NCBI GenBank assembly: GCA_015660815.1 | Contig: JACSDF010000001.1 | Location: forward strand, 51,076-115,075 | Direction of reading: 5' to 3' | Origin: Actinomycetota bacterium | GTDB taxonomy: Bacteria; Actinomycetota; Actinomycetes; Nanopelagicales; Nanopelagicaceae | Length of the DNA stretch: 64,000 nt | Part shown: piece after piece, positions 19,591 through 29,201 of the stretch | Layout: the number at the start of each line of letters is the position of its first letter | Position numbering within the stretch: the stretch's first letter is position 1 | Notes under the pieces: generated by a model | The model's database searches: none | Told to the model about the DNA's origin: nothing | What the model saw: the letters and a program-made list of their open reading frames with translations, nothing else | Program-made: the position numbers and the translations under genes

Positions 19591-21965
19591 GGTTTTAGTA
19601 AGGCTAATTTATTACTAACTGTGGCAAGTAAATATTTAACTTTATTAACATTGACCCAGGCGGTTTGTGTTGGCTCAGCACCTTGTTTGCTGCGAACTAA
19701 ACGAATTGCAGATTGGCCAGCGGCTTTCTTACTTGTATCCAGTGCGCAGAGTCGATCCTGACAGTTAAAGACGATGGTCTTTGCATCAATAGACAAGTAA
19801 GCACCTGGTGCGCCAAAGTCTTCAGTGGTCATCTTCGAAATTGTTAGGGGCGTACTAAGCATGGCCCAACGAATTTGATCGGGTTTTGGAAAAGAGGCAG
19901 CAGATGTTGCAAGCCAAGCCGCCATGACGTCACCATTTACTTTGGCTAAAGCTACGTCATAGCCAAAAACAGATGCTTCATCTGTGGATACATCAAGAGT
20001 TTGATAACTCCATGCCGTGGCATCACTTCCAAACCGAGTTGCGAACCGGACCGCGCCTGCTGAGATCTCATTCTTTTGGTTAACACTCACCACTGAGTCG
20101 TAGAGAAGAAAAACTTTGGCATCAGCAAAGGTGGCTTGTAAATGAAAGCCCACATCGCCGGTGGATCGTCCATCAGTTTTACGATCGCCATCTACCAACT
20201 CGTAAATCCAAGGCGAGTTCTTGTCCTTTACCGCCCCCAAAAGAATTCCTTGGCTCTCGTCGCGATAAAAGACCTGGACACCGCTGGCAGTTGCTACGCA
20301 AGCATTTGTGACGCTTACATCACTTGACGTGCGAACACGAACTGGATCTTCATAGTCATTAACCTGTGGACCATCACCGTCGACTACTTCGAAAGTAAAG
20401 CTCTTGCCATTAAATACTGCATAGCGAAGATCTTTATCAGTTGAATCACTGTAAAAAATATGAAGAGTTTGCTTGGTTCCACTGCCATTGACGCACAGCG
20501 AAACCCCGCTGTTTATTGGGTTTGATGTGCGACCAGCTGTGCCACCTGCGCCATCGACGGTTGTCTTTTTCCAAATCCTGCCATCAAAGGTTGCAATTTT
20601 TAAATCGCCGCTCTTTGAATCGGTATAAGCAATTGCCGGTTTACCGTTGAAAGTTGTGCTGGCAACGGACTTCCCATCGGCTGCACTATCTAAAACTGTG
20701 CTCTTCCAGCCAGTTTGCGGGATCACAGCTTTCGTGATTGCCGGCTCTGAAAGCCCTAAAACATTTTTTGCTACAACGCTAAATGTGTAAGAAGTTCCGT
20801 TCTTTAATCCAGATACGACGACAGGACTTGAAACTGCCCTCTTTTCCACACCTGTCTTTATGTTCTTAACTATGTACTCACTTACTTGCGCAGTTCGCAG
20901 ATTTACTGGTGGGTCAAATGATACGAGCGCTGCGGCATCGGCGGTAAAGGCTTGAACATTGCGGGGTGATTGTGGCAAAGCGGTGGCGATGCCCGCTGGT
21001 GGCTTAGTTCGCATATCTTCAAACATCGCAAGAAGCAGTGGACCTGGACCCTTAAAAATCTCTCCAGGTTCTAAATTTGGAGTCATTACTGAGTCCAGTC
21101 CAGAATTAGTAAATGTCGCTTCATCTAAATGGCTTGTAGAAGATCCAAATTCATATTGGGATGGGGTGTACAACTTTGGCTTAACTCCACCATTTGCTCT
21201 TATAGCATTTTCACCTGACCACACTAATGAGGAAGTGAGTGCAAGCGCTAGCTCTCGTGATGGTGTTGGTAAATCCGCTAAACGAAGACCTTCGGTTGTT
21301 TGAGCATATGCATCAAATGGAGTTGGTTGATCAAGGCTTGCAACTCCGAAGTTAGCATCGTAGGCGTCATTAGATAGAAAGCCGAGACCATGCGCAATTT
21401 CATGCAAGAAAACCGATACTAAATCGTACTCCCGCGTAGTTGGCAATCCATCTCCGCGTGTATTCCAACCAGCACTTGAATTAACTTGAATAACAAGATC
21501 GGGGCTAGCTTTATCTAAATCTTTACCTGAAAGTGCATTAGCTAAAGCTGACGCGTACCAAAGTGAAGGATCTGGTGCTCCAGCAAAAGATGAAAAGAAA
21601 TTTACCGGACGTGCACTTCCGAGAATTCCCCACGAACTAGAACGCCCCCATGAGGCATCCACGCTAATTGGAACGGACGAAGTGAAATTCGCCGACCAGA
21701 TATCGACAGCGCCTTGAACTTCTTTTTTAGCCCACTCCGGAAAATTGTTGTATGTAACGTTGAAAGTTGATGTAGCCGTACCAACGGCGAATTTTGTGCG
21801 GGGAGTAGTGGTAGAAACCGAGCTAGTTCCTGCATAAATATGGCCCCATTGAACCCCGGGAGTTTTTAAGAAGAGGGCTTCGGCCGTGGGGGCGTTCAGA
21901 AGTGATCCAGCGAGTGCAGTAATTACGACCGCCGCCCGTATCTTCCTAAAGTTGAAAGCCCGCAT
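19587..21965 (-). CDS. secreted zinc metalloprotease-like protein with fibronectin III-like domain and C-terminal beta-propeller-like repeats
   Basis: Signal peptide; HEIAHGLGFLS zinc motif; FN3-like SEYIVKNIKTGVEKRAVSSPVVVSGLKNGTSYTFSVVAKN; repeats such as GKPAIAYTDSKSGDLKIATFDG. ATG 21965 preferred over TTG 21983. Confidence 0.75.
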   Translation of the reverse strand: MRAFNFRKIRAAVVITALAGSLLNAPTAEALFLKTPGVQWGHIYAGTSSVSTTTPRTKFAVGTATSTFNVTYNNFPEWAKKEVQGAVDIWSANFTSSVPISVDASWGRSSSWGILGSARPVNFFSSFAGAPDPSLWYASALANALSGKDLDKASPDLVIQVNSSAGWNTRGDGLPTTREYDLVSVFLHEIAHGLGFLSNDAYDANFGVASLDQPTPFDAYAQTTEGLRLADLPTPSRELALALTSSLVWSGENAIRANGGVKPKLYTPSQYEFGSSTSHLDEATFTNSGLDSVMTPNLEPGEIFKGPGPLLLAMFEDMRTKPPAGIATALPQSPRNVQAFTADAAALVSFDPPVNLRTAQVSEYIVKNIKTGVEKRAVSSPVVVSGLKNGTSYTFSVVAKNVLGLSEPAITKAVIPQTGWKSTVLDSAADGKSVASTTFNGKPAIAYTDSKSGDLKIATFDGRIWKKTTVDGAGGTAGRTSNPINSGVSLCVNGSGTKQTLHIFYSDSTDKDLRYAVFNGKSFTFEVVDGDGPQVNDYEDPVRVRTSSDVSVTNACVATASGVQVFYRDESQGILLGAVKDKNSPWIYELVDGDRKTDGRSTGDVGFHLQATFADAKVFLLYDSVVSVNQKNEISAGAVRFATRFGSDATAWSYQTLDVSTDEASVFGYDVALAKVNGDVMAAWLATSAASFPKPDQIRWAMLSTPLTISKMTTEDFGAPGAYLSIDAKTIVFNCQDRLCALDTSKKAAGQSAIRLVRSKQGAEPTQTAWVNVNKVKYLLATVSNKLALLKP

Positions 21966-22000
21966 AAGCGCAAACACTATCAAGATGAGATGATTTCACC

Positions 22001-22303
22001 ATGGTCAATAACGGCGGTACTGAATTCTCTAAGCAAATTGACAAGGTTGATGCTTGCAGAATCACTGTGTATACCCGCCATGGCTGTCATTTGTGCCATG
22101 TCGCTCTAGATCTTTTGGAATCAATGCGCTCCGAATTGGATTTTACTGTTGAGAAGATTTACATAGACGGAGATGAAAAGCTAGAGAGCCTTTATGGAGA
22201 GCAGGTTCCAGTAATTCATATCAATGGGGAGCACCATGATTTTTTCAGAGTCGATCCAGAACGCTTCAGATCTTCCCTTGAAAAACATCGTCGGCATCAA
22301 TAA
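22001..22303 (+). CDS. glutaredoxin-like protein (thioredoxin fold, CHLC)
   Basis: ITVYTRHGCHLCHVALDLLESM ... GEQVPVIHINGEHH (cis-Pro motif). Confidence 0.8.
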   Translation: MVNNGGTEFSKQIDKVDACRITVYTRHGCHLCHVALDLLESMRSELDFTVEKIYIDGDEKLESLYGEQVPVIHINGEHHDFFRVDPERFRSSLEKHRRHQ

Positions 22304-23915
22304 TTTTGTAGGAATATCCTTGTTCGGCTAAGAAGCGCTGACGGTTTTGTGCGAAGTCTTGATCAATTGTGTCTCGAGATATTACCGAGTAAAACTTAGC
22401 GCTTCGGCCATCGGACTTTGGCCTAAGAATTCGTCCTAAACGCTGCGCCTCTTCTTGTCGGCTACCAAATGCACCTGATACTTGAATCGCAATCGTCGCA
22501 TCAGGCAGGTCAATTGAAAAGTTAGCAACTTTAGATACAACTAAACATGTAATTTCGCCAGATCGAAACTTATTAAATAGAATTTCACGCTCTTTAATTG
22601 GGGTGTCACCCTTAATGAGTGGAACGCCAAGGACTTCAGAGAGCTCATCCAATTGATCGATGTACTGTCCGATTACCAAGATCTGTTCACCTGCATGTTT
22701 TTCAACTAAAGCTTCAACGACGTTTCTTTTTGTCCGGGTAGTTGCACAAGTGCGATATCGATTCTCGGGTTCGGCCGTTGCGTACAAGAGCCTTTCTGCT
22801 TCCGTTAAGTTGACACGGACTTCTATGCACTCAGCCGGAGCAATGTAACCCTGCGATTCAATCTCTTTCCAAGGAACGTCATATCGCTTAGGACCAATGA
22901 GGGAGAAAACCTCACCCTCCATGCCATCTTCGCGCACAAGTGTTGCGGTTAAACCTAAGCGACGACGAGATTGGATATCGGCCGTGAATCGAAAGATGGG
23001 TGCAGGCAATAAATGAACTTCATCGTAAATAATCAGACCCCAGTCATGAGTATCAAAGAGATCTAAGTGTGCGTACACACCATTCTTCTTTTTAGTCATA
23101 ACTTGGTACGTTGCAATAGTTACTGGACGTATCTCTTTCTTTGCTCCTGAGTACTCACCAATTTCATCTTCATTAAGCGTTGTCCGATGTAAAAGTTCCT
23201 CTCGCCACTGACGAGCAGCAATTGTATTTGTGACTAAAATTAAAGTCGTTGCTTTTGCGTGGGCCATTGCCGCAGCACCAACTATTGTTTTTCCGGCGCC
23301 ACAGGGGAGAACTACGACTCCTGAGCCTCCATGCCAAAACCCTTCCGCGGCTAGCTCTTGATACGGACGTATCTTCCAATCTTTTTGAACTAACTCAATT
23401 GGATGCGCCTGTCCATCTACATATCCCGCAAAATCTTCAGCGGGCCACCCCAAGCGAAGTAACGATTGCTTAATCGCTCCACGTTGACTGGGCAGGACAG
23501 CGATAGTTTCAGCATCAATTCGTGCACCAAGAAGTGGAGCAATCTTTCGTGCGCGGATAACTTCTTCCAGAACGGCGGTATCGGTCGTGACGAGAATTAA
23601 TCCATGAACAGGATCGGCCTCTAATCGCAAACGACCATAGCGAGACATTGTTTCTGCGACATCAATTAAAATTGAATGAGGCACGGCATAACGTGAGTAT
23701 TTAATTAGTGTGTCGATAACTTGCTCAGCGTCATGGCCTGCCGCACGCGCATTCCATAATCCAAGTGGCGTTAAGCGATAAGTATGAATGTGTTCAGGAG
23801 ATCTTTCGAGTTCAGCAAATGGCGCAATTGCTCGCCGGCACTCAGTTGAAAGAGGATGATCGATATCAAGAAGTAAAGTCTTATCACTTTGAACAATTAG
23901 CGGGCCATCAGTCAT
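22266..23915 (-). CDS. XPB/ERCC3-family DNA repair helicase
   Basis: VVLPCGAGKTIVGAAAM, DEVH box (IIYDEVHLLPAP), LTATLVREDGMEGEVF (RED motif), EEAQRLGRILRPK. Similar to mycobacterial ErcC3 (Rv0861c). Confidence 0.92.
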   Translation of the reverse strand: MTDGPLIVQSDKTLLLDIDHPLSTECRRAIAPFAELERSPEHIHTYRLTPLGLWNARAAGHDAEQVIDTLIKYSRYAVPHSILIDVAETMSRYGRLRLEADPVHGLILVTTDTAVLEEVIRARKIAPLLGARIDAETIAVLPSQRGAIKQSLLRLGWPAEDFAGYVDGQAHPIELVQKDWKIRPYQELAAEGFWHGGSGVVVLPCGAGKTIVGAAAMAHAKATTLILVTNTIAARQWREELLHRTTLNEDEIGEYSGAKKEIRPVTIATYQVMTKKKNGVYAHLDLFDTHDWGLIIYDEVHLLPAPIFRFTADIQSRRRLGLTATLVREDGMEGEVFSLIGPKRYDVPWKEIESQGYIAPAECIEVRVNLTEAERLLYATAEPENRYRTCATTRTKRNVVEALVEKHAGEQILVIGQYIDQLDELSEVLGVPLIKGDTPIKEREILFNKFRSGEITCLVVSKVANFSIDLPDATIAIQVSGAFGSRQEEAQRLGRILRPKSDGRSAKFYSVISRDTIDQDFAQNRQRFLAEQGYSYKIIDADDVFQGKI

Positions 23916-24969
23916 TGAGAATATCCTCTATTAGGGCATGCAAAAATGCGCTCCGACTTTCAAGGGTTGTTATGTCGATCCATTCATGTGCAGCGTGTGC
24001 ACCATCTCCAACTGCACCCAGACCATCTAATACTTGAACACCAGTAGCTGCGGCAAAATTACCGTCACTTGCACCTCCAACGGATGCGTGTCCTAGTGGC
24101 GACATTCCTAATGTTTTGGCAACTTTCTCTGCCCGTTCGTATAAGGCCATTGTCGATGTTGTTTCAAGAGGTGGACGATTGAAACCACCGGTAATTTCAT
24201 ATCGAGTTAACGGGTTTACTGAAACTAAACTCCGAATCTGCTCGTCTACTCGATTTAATTCGGAGATCGAAAAAGATCGGACATCAATATCAAGAGTCGC
24301 TAAATCTGGGACGGTATTTGTTGTGTTGCCGGCCCGCAACATCGTTGGAACCACTGTTGTGCCGAGATCAATATTTTCTAAGCTCGAAACTTTAAGAATT
24401 GCATGAGCCATTTCAACGGTCGCATTAATACCTTTTTCAGGCTCAAGTCCAGCATGAGATGCCTTGCCATGAATTGAAATTTGATACATGGCAGTGCCTT
24501 TGCGGCCAGTTTTAACCTTTCCATTTAATGAAGCCTCGAGAATTAGAACCGCTTTAGCACGAGAAGAAATCTCCTTTATAAAATCCTTACTGGTAGCACT
24601 TCCGGTTTCTTCATCACTTGTTGCTACAAGAGCCACCGCACCTTGAATGCCTACCATCGCATATAAGGCTTGGATAAATCCAGCTTTCATATCGAAGATT
24701 CCAGGTCCTGTCGCGGTTTCACCTGTAACGTTCCATAAAGGTTGAAATGATCCTTTAGGCCAGACCGTGTCCAAATGTGCAAGAACAATTACGTCGGGAG
24801 TGTGTGAACCCCACCAAAAAACAGGGCGGCCATTAATCTCCTGAATCTGTGCTGGTGTACCAAGAAGCTCATGTGCAATCTGGCTAGCGCAGTCCATAAC
24901 TTCACGGCATGCTGCTAAATCCTCAGTTGGGGATTCAATACGAACAAGTTTTTCAAGCGCGGTCAGCAT
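23908..24969 (-). CDS. M20 family metallopeptidase (glutamate carboxypeptidase-like)
   Basis: VIVLAHLDTVWPKGSF, GPGIFDMKAGFIQALYAM, TSDEETGS, GVGGASDGNFAA-like C-terminus. Confidence 0.88.
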   Translation of the reverse strand: MLTALEKLVRIESPTEDLAACREVMDCASQIAHELLGTPAQIQEINGRPVFWWGSHTPDVIVLAHLDTVWPKGSFQPLWNVTGETATGPGIFDMKAGFIQALYAMVGIQGAVALVATSDEETGSATSKDFIKEISSRAKAVLILEASLNGKVKTGRKGTAMYQISIHGKASHAGLEPEKGINATVEMAHAILKVSSLENIDLGTTVVPTMLRAGNTTNTVPDLATLDIDVRSFSISELNRVDEQIRSLVSVNPLTRYEITGGFNRPPLETTSTMALYERAEKVAKTLGMSPLGHASVGGASDGNFAAATGVQVLDGLGAVGDGAHAAHEWIDITTLESRSAFLHALIEDILND

Positions 24970-24978
24970 AAGGTAATC

Positions 24979-27174
24979 CTATATCGGTGCTACGCCGGTG
25001 ATGCGTGGAATTCGAAAGGATTGAACTTCACCAGTTGCATGGTCACGGGCGATTAATGATCCAGCGCTGACCCGAATCGGATCAATTATTCGATGAGTTA
25101 CCGAACCGTTGTTATCGGCATATCCGATGGAGAGTGACTTCTCTTCAATAATAAATCTATTCACCAAATCCATAGTTTCATTTGCAGTGCTTCGAGGAAG
25201 TGCGCCTAAAGCCTCATTGGCAACTTGACGCAAACGCGTTTGCTTGTGGGTGGATTTTTCACCAGTGCGTATCGCTCGTATAGCAGCGCTCAATGATTCC
25301 TCACTCGGAATCTCGATTTCACCAATCACACGAGGCGGTCGCGGCTTAGTCAATGCTCGATTTGCTCGAGTACCCATCAACATCAAACCATTGGAAGATT
25401 CGGCTGCAGGTAGATAACCGGATTCCCGTAAAATGCGCATGAGTTCATTAGCATCATGATCGCAGACAACAACTTCAGGTGCGATCCGGCGAAGCGAGAG
25501 TATCTCTAATTTTTTGTCGAGCATTATTTGTGCAATAAGTGAAGTATCTTCACAGCGAATAAAAGATGATGTATTCCCAACTCGCAACTTGCCGTGCTTC
25601 TTGGCAACATCGGAGATTAAGTATTCAAGTGGTTGCGGCATAGGTGTTTTGGAGGTCTTGATCAAAAAAGCTCTGATCTCATCGCCTGTTTTTCCATGAT
25701 CTAACGCGCGACGAATAGTTGCTTCGCTAAAGCGATAGACCGTTGCACCACCACGGCTTTCAATTTCGGCCATAATCGCTAATTGTTGTGATATTTCATG
25801 TTCTAGCGGCCCCGGTGCAATCGCCGTATTGTCACTTTGAATCAGGATGTGATCCACAGTTTTAGGTAGATCTCTATTTATTAAATCCAAATCATCTCCG
25901 TTTAGGAAATGTACTCCGTACTTTGAAATTGCACCTTGGCCCGTGATTCCTAACCATTCAGCTTCACGCAGAGTCCAAGAGGTTAGCTCTTCCTGCAGTG
26001 AGGAGTTTCTTCGTACTGGCGCGCGCCAAGAAAGTAGCTCATGGAAACTCTTACTGTCAGGTGCAAGAGATTCATTCTGAGTCAGAATTGAGAGCGTTAA
26101 TGCACGCACACGTGAAGCGTTTACACGATCTAGCTCGGGACCTAAAGCGGCAACATTCTTCGCTTCGGCCCGCCCTACTAAACCACTAACACGCGAAGTA
26201 ATTAACCATGCAGAAGCGATCGCTTGCCAACGATCTGATGGTGTTTGCATCAACCAAATGTCGAATTTATTGCTTGGCATTATCCGATTGGTTGCGTCAA
26301 TACTTATTAAGGAGGCCAAGTACGCTAACTCAACAATGAATGCCGTGCATGATTCGTCGAGTCCGAGATGAGTTGCGATAATCTTTAAATCACGAACGCC
26401 CAATCCTCCCGCTCGAAGCGCATCTGCAGGCTCTTCGGCCCAGAAATTAAGTAGTTCTTCAACCCACCGCAAAACCGTTGAAATATTCGCAATTGCTGCA
26501 AGATTGACTTGGCGCACATCTCGCTTAACTCCAGAAAGCGTAGGTGCGGTAATGAACATTTCCTTGTGCGTTTTCCCACCGCGCAGGTATAAACCTACTT
26601 CGCGCGGCAAAATTACAGTGCGTTGATCTAAAGGAACTAAGAATTTGCGCTCCAATAACCATGCAACTCCAGCTCCGGGGTTTTTAATGTCTCCGACGCT
26701 GCCACGGGGTGGACCCCAAATAAGACGCTCCAATACTTTTTTCGCGTCGGTCGGCGCACTCTCTAAATCCGCTAACTTAAGTTTTGCCATTGATGTCGGC
26801 CCAAGTCCTGCCGGCTCATTACCAAGTACATCCCGAAGTTGAGATGGAAGACGCATTCCATCATTAGATGGATATACAAGTCCGATAGCAATTAAATGCT
26901 CGAGAGCACTTGTGGCCGTTTTATGGGTTAGCGCAACTAATGATTTGATTGAAAAGGGTTCGTTGAGCGCGCCAGCAGCTTCTAAAACTTGAAACTGCCA
27001 TTGGTTGAGGGAGTCAATCGCCCGCGCCAAACTAGGCGCGGAACAAGCTCGGACGGAGAGAGATGTGATATCTGGAGGTACTGGAGTAACTAAATCAGGT
27101 CTGGCAGTAAATAACTCCAAAAAGGCAGCGTCATCGATACTACGTAAGTAGTCGGAGAAAGAGCGCATTTCCAT
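24979..27174 (-). CDS. helicase-associated domain protein (Rv0862c-like) with WYL-like C-terminal segment
   Basis: XPB-like N-terminal/Helicase_C_3-type region (ILIQSDNTAIAPGPLEHEISQQLAIMAEIESRGGATVYRFSEATIRRALD) and WYL-like end (LSIGYADNNGSVTHRIIDPIRVSAGSLIARDHATGEVQSFRIPRI). Confidence 0.8.
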   Translation of the reverse strand: MEMRSFSDYLRSIDDAAFLELFTARPDLVTPVPPDITSLSVRACSAPSLARAIDSLNQWQFQVLEAAGALNEPFSIKSLVALTHKTATSALEHLIAIGLVYPSNDGMRLPSQLRDVLGNEPAGLGPTSMAKLKLADLESAPTDAKKVLERLIWGPPRGSVGDIKNPGAGVAWLLERKFLVPLDQRTVILPREVGLYLRGGKTHKEMFITAPTLSGVKRDVRQVNLAAIANISTVLRWVEELLNFWAEEPADALRAGGLGVRDLKIIATHLGLDESCTAFIVELAYLASLISIDATNRIMPSNKFDIWLMQTPSDRWQAIASAWLITSRVSGLVGRAEAKNVAALGPELDRVNASRVRALTLSILTQNESLAPDSKSFHELLSWRAPVRRNSSLQEELTSWTLREAEWLGITGQGAISKYGVHFLNGDDLDLINRDLPKTVDHILIQSDNTAIAPGPLEHEISQQLAIMAEIESRGGATVYRFSEATIRRALDHGKTGDEIRAFLIKTSKTPMPQPLEYLISDVAKKHGKLRVGNTSSFIRCEDTSLIAQIMLDKKLEILSLRRIAPEVVVCDHDANELMRILRESGYLPAAESSNGLMLMGTRANRALTKPRPPRVIGEIEIPSEESLSAAIRAIRTGEKSTHKQTRLRQVANEALGALPRSTANETMDLVNRFIIEEKSLSIGYADNNGSVTHRIIDPIRVSAGSLIARDHATGEVQSFRIPRITGVAPI

Positions 27175-27214
27175 AACTTGCTAACATTACTGGGCTTTAG
27201 TACTTATTGCGTAA

Positions 27215-27982
27215 TTACTTGCGCTTTCTACGGGGAGTCAACCAAGTCACCAACGCTGCCAAGCGCACGACCATTGGGGAGATTGCCCGCCCAATGAAAC
27301 GAGCTCTGCGGAAATCATAAATTGGCCACCCTTCGGCCATAGCTCGAAGTCCGAGAATTGCATCAGGATTAATCGCAGATGGATGACCAACGCATTGCAG
27401 CAATGGAAGATCATTGTGGCTATCTGAATAGGCATAACACTCGGCAAGATCTAAACCTGTCCGCTGTGCTAAATCTTGAACTGCAATTACCTTCTCCTTT
27501 CCATGTAAAAGTGCACCTAACATCGCGCCAGTGTATGCACCATCTTTAATTTCAGCTTTGCTTCCGAGAGCCCCCGTAAGTCCCAATCGCTTTGCAATCA
27601 ATACGGCCATATCTTCCGGAGCAGCGGTGACTAACCAGACTTCCTCATTGCTTGAAAGATGCTTTTGTGCGATCTCTATTGTGCCTTGCCAAATCGCAGG
27701 AGATACATATTCATCATAAATCTCCTGGCCAATTGCCTCTATATCTTTTACAGAGTGACCGCCGATAAAATCCGTAGCTGATTTTTGGAATCGTGCAATC
27801 TCCTCTTTATTTTCTTTTCCCGTTAAGCGAAATCTCAGATTTGCCAGAACAAATCGAGAGATATCTTTCTTTGTAAAATAGCCCCGCTGATACATTCCGC
27901 GACCAAGGAAGTAGATAGTTGAACCACGGATAAGCGTGTTATCGACATCAAAAAAGGCTGCTCGCTTCACTGTGAGTGCCAT
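27215..27982 (-). CDS. HAD-superfamily IB hydrolase (SerB-like phosphatase)
   Basis: FFDVDNTLIRGST (DxDxT), VTAAPEDM, YAYSDSHNDLPLL. Confidence 0.88.
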   Translation of the reverse strand: MALTVKRAAFFDVDNTLIRGSTIYFLGRGMYQRGYFTKKDISRFVLANLRFRLTGKENKEEIARFQKSATDFIGGHSVKDIEAIGQEIYDEYVSPAIWQGTIEIAQKHLSSNEEVWLVTAAPEDMAVLIAKRLGLTGALGSKAEIKDGAYTGAMLGALLHGKEKVIAVQDLAQRTGLDLAECYAYSDSHNDLPLLQCVGHPSAINPDAILGLRAMAEGWPIYDFRRARFIGRAISPMVVRLAALVTWLTPRRKRK

Positions 27983-28032
27983 GTCACTACCTTAACTAAC
28001 TTGGCCCACAAGAGAGGCTTTATGCTTGCCCA

Positions 28033-28653
28033 ATGAGTTCAACGGTCCATGTTATTCGTCACGGTGAGGTAGAAAACCCAGCCAAAATTCTCTATGGTCG
28101 ACAGCCAGGTTGGACGCTCTCGCAACGAGGCCAAGAGATGGCAATGGTTTTAGGAGATTGGTCAAAATCAATTGATCTCGGGGCTTTACATGTTTCACCT
28201 TTACAACGTGCCCAAGAAACCGCAGCCCCAATTGCTGCAGCACATAATGTGGCAGTCACAACCGATGAAAGGTTAATTGAAGCGGCAAACATTTTTGAGG
28301 GCAAAGCTTTTGGAGTTGGCGACGGAGTTTTACGCCACCCAGCAGCTTGGCGACACTTATGGAATCCTTGGAAACCTTCTTGGGGAGAGCCATATGAGGA
28401 GCAAATAACACGCATGCTTGCTGCAATCTTTGCCGCTCGCGATGGAGCACAAGGCAAAGATGCAATTTGTGTTTCGCACCAACTTCCCATTTGGATACTG
28501 CGCAGTGCAATTGAGAACCGTCGATTACTGCACGATCCTCGCAAACGCGAATGCTCATTAGCATCTGTCACGAGTATTCATTTTGACAATGAGGGCTTAA
28601 TTTCTGGCTTAACTTACTCCGAACCTGCGCGTCACCTCCTACCAAAGAAATAA
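28033..28653 (+). CDS. histidine phosphatase family protein (phosphoglycerate mutase-like)
   Basis: HVIRHGEVENP (RHG), SPLQRAQETAAPI, CVSHQLPIW. Confidence 0.88.
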   Translation: MSSTVHVIRHGEVENPAKILYGRQPGWTLSQRGQEMAMVLGDWSKSIDLGALHVSPLQRAQETAAPIAAAHNVAVTTDERLIEAANIFEGKAFGVGDGVLRHPAAWRHLWNPWKPSWGEPYEEQITRMLAAIFAARDGAQGKDAICVSHQLPIWILRSAIENRRLLHDPRKRECSLASVTSIHFDNEGLISGLTYSEPARHLLPKK

Positions 28654-28655
28654 CT

Positions 28656-29201
28656 ATGAGATATTTTTACAGATATTTTGGTTCCATATTATTGGCAGTT
28701 GTATTGGCCGGTTGTAGTGGAGGTGGAACTTCTAGTTCTCAAGAGAGTTTTGTTTCTGGCAATGGTTCTGTTGTATTTATGAACCCCGAGAAACGTATAC
28801 AAGCACCGGCGATGTCGGGTCGGACCCTATCTGGGGAAAACTATAAATATTCAGTCGGTGCAGTAACGGTTGTGAATGTGTGGGCATCATGGTGCTCACC
28901 GTGCCGCGCAGAGGCTCCAACTTTGGTAGCGCTAGCTAAGAAATATAGCGAGGTCACCTTTATTGGAATTCTTACTCGAGATAATCTCGCCTCTGCTAAA
29001 GCTTTTGAGCGCAGATTTGCAATTACATACCCGACGCTTACTGATGACTCCATATTGATTGGTTTTAAAGGTTCGTTATCCGCAAATGCAATTCCCACAA
29101 CCGTTGTAATCGATAGAAATGGAATGGTTGCAGCTCGAATCTCTGGCCAAGTTACCGTTGCCGCACTAACTAAATTAATTGAACAAGTGAGCGCTGAATG
29201 A
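28656..29201 (+). CDS. TlpA/ResA-like thioredoxin lipoprotein, cytochrome c biogenesis
   Basis: Lipobox VLAGC; WASWCSPCRAEAPTLVAL; IPTTVVIDRNG. Confidence 0.9.
   Translation: MRYFYRYFGSILLAVVLAGCSGGGTSSSQESFVSGNGSVVFMNPEKRIQAPAMSGRTLSGENYKYSVGAVTVVNVWASWCSPCRAEAPTLVALAKKYSEVTFIGILTRDNLASAKAFERRFAITYPTLTDDSILIGFKGSLSANAIPTTVVIDRNGMVAARISGQVTVAALTKLIEQVSAE

Noticed and set aside
28092-28571. 159-aa minus-strand ORF (and 28256-28564)
   Set aside because: Antisense to the histidine phosphatase gene with clear RHG motifs; no coding evidence.
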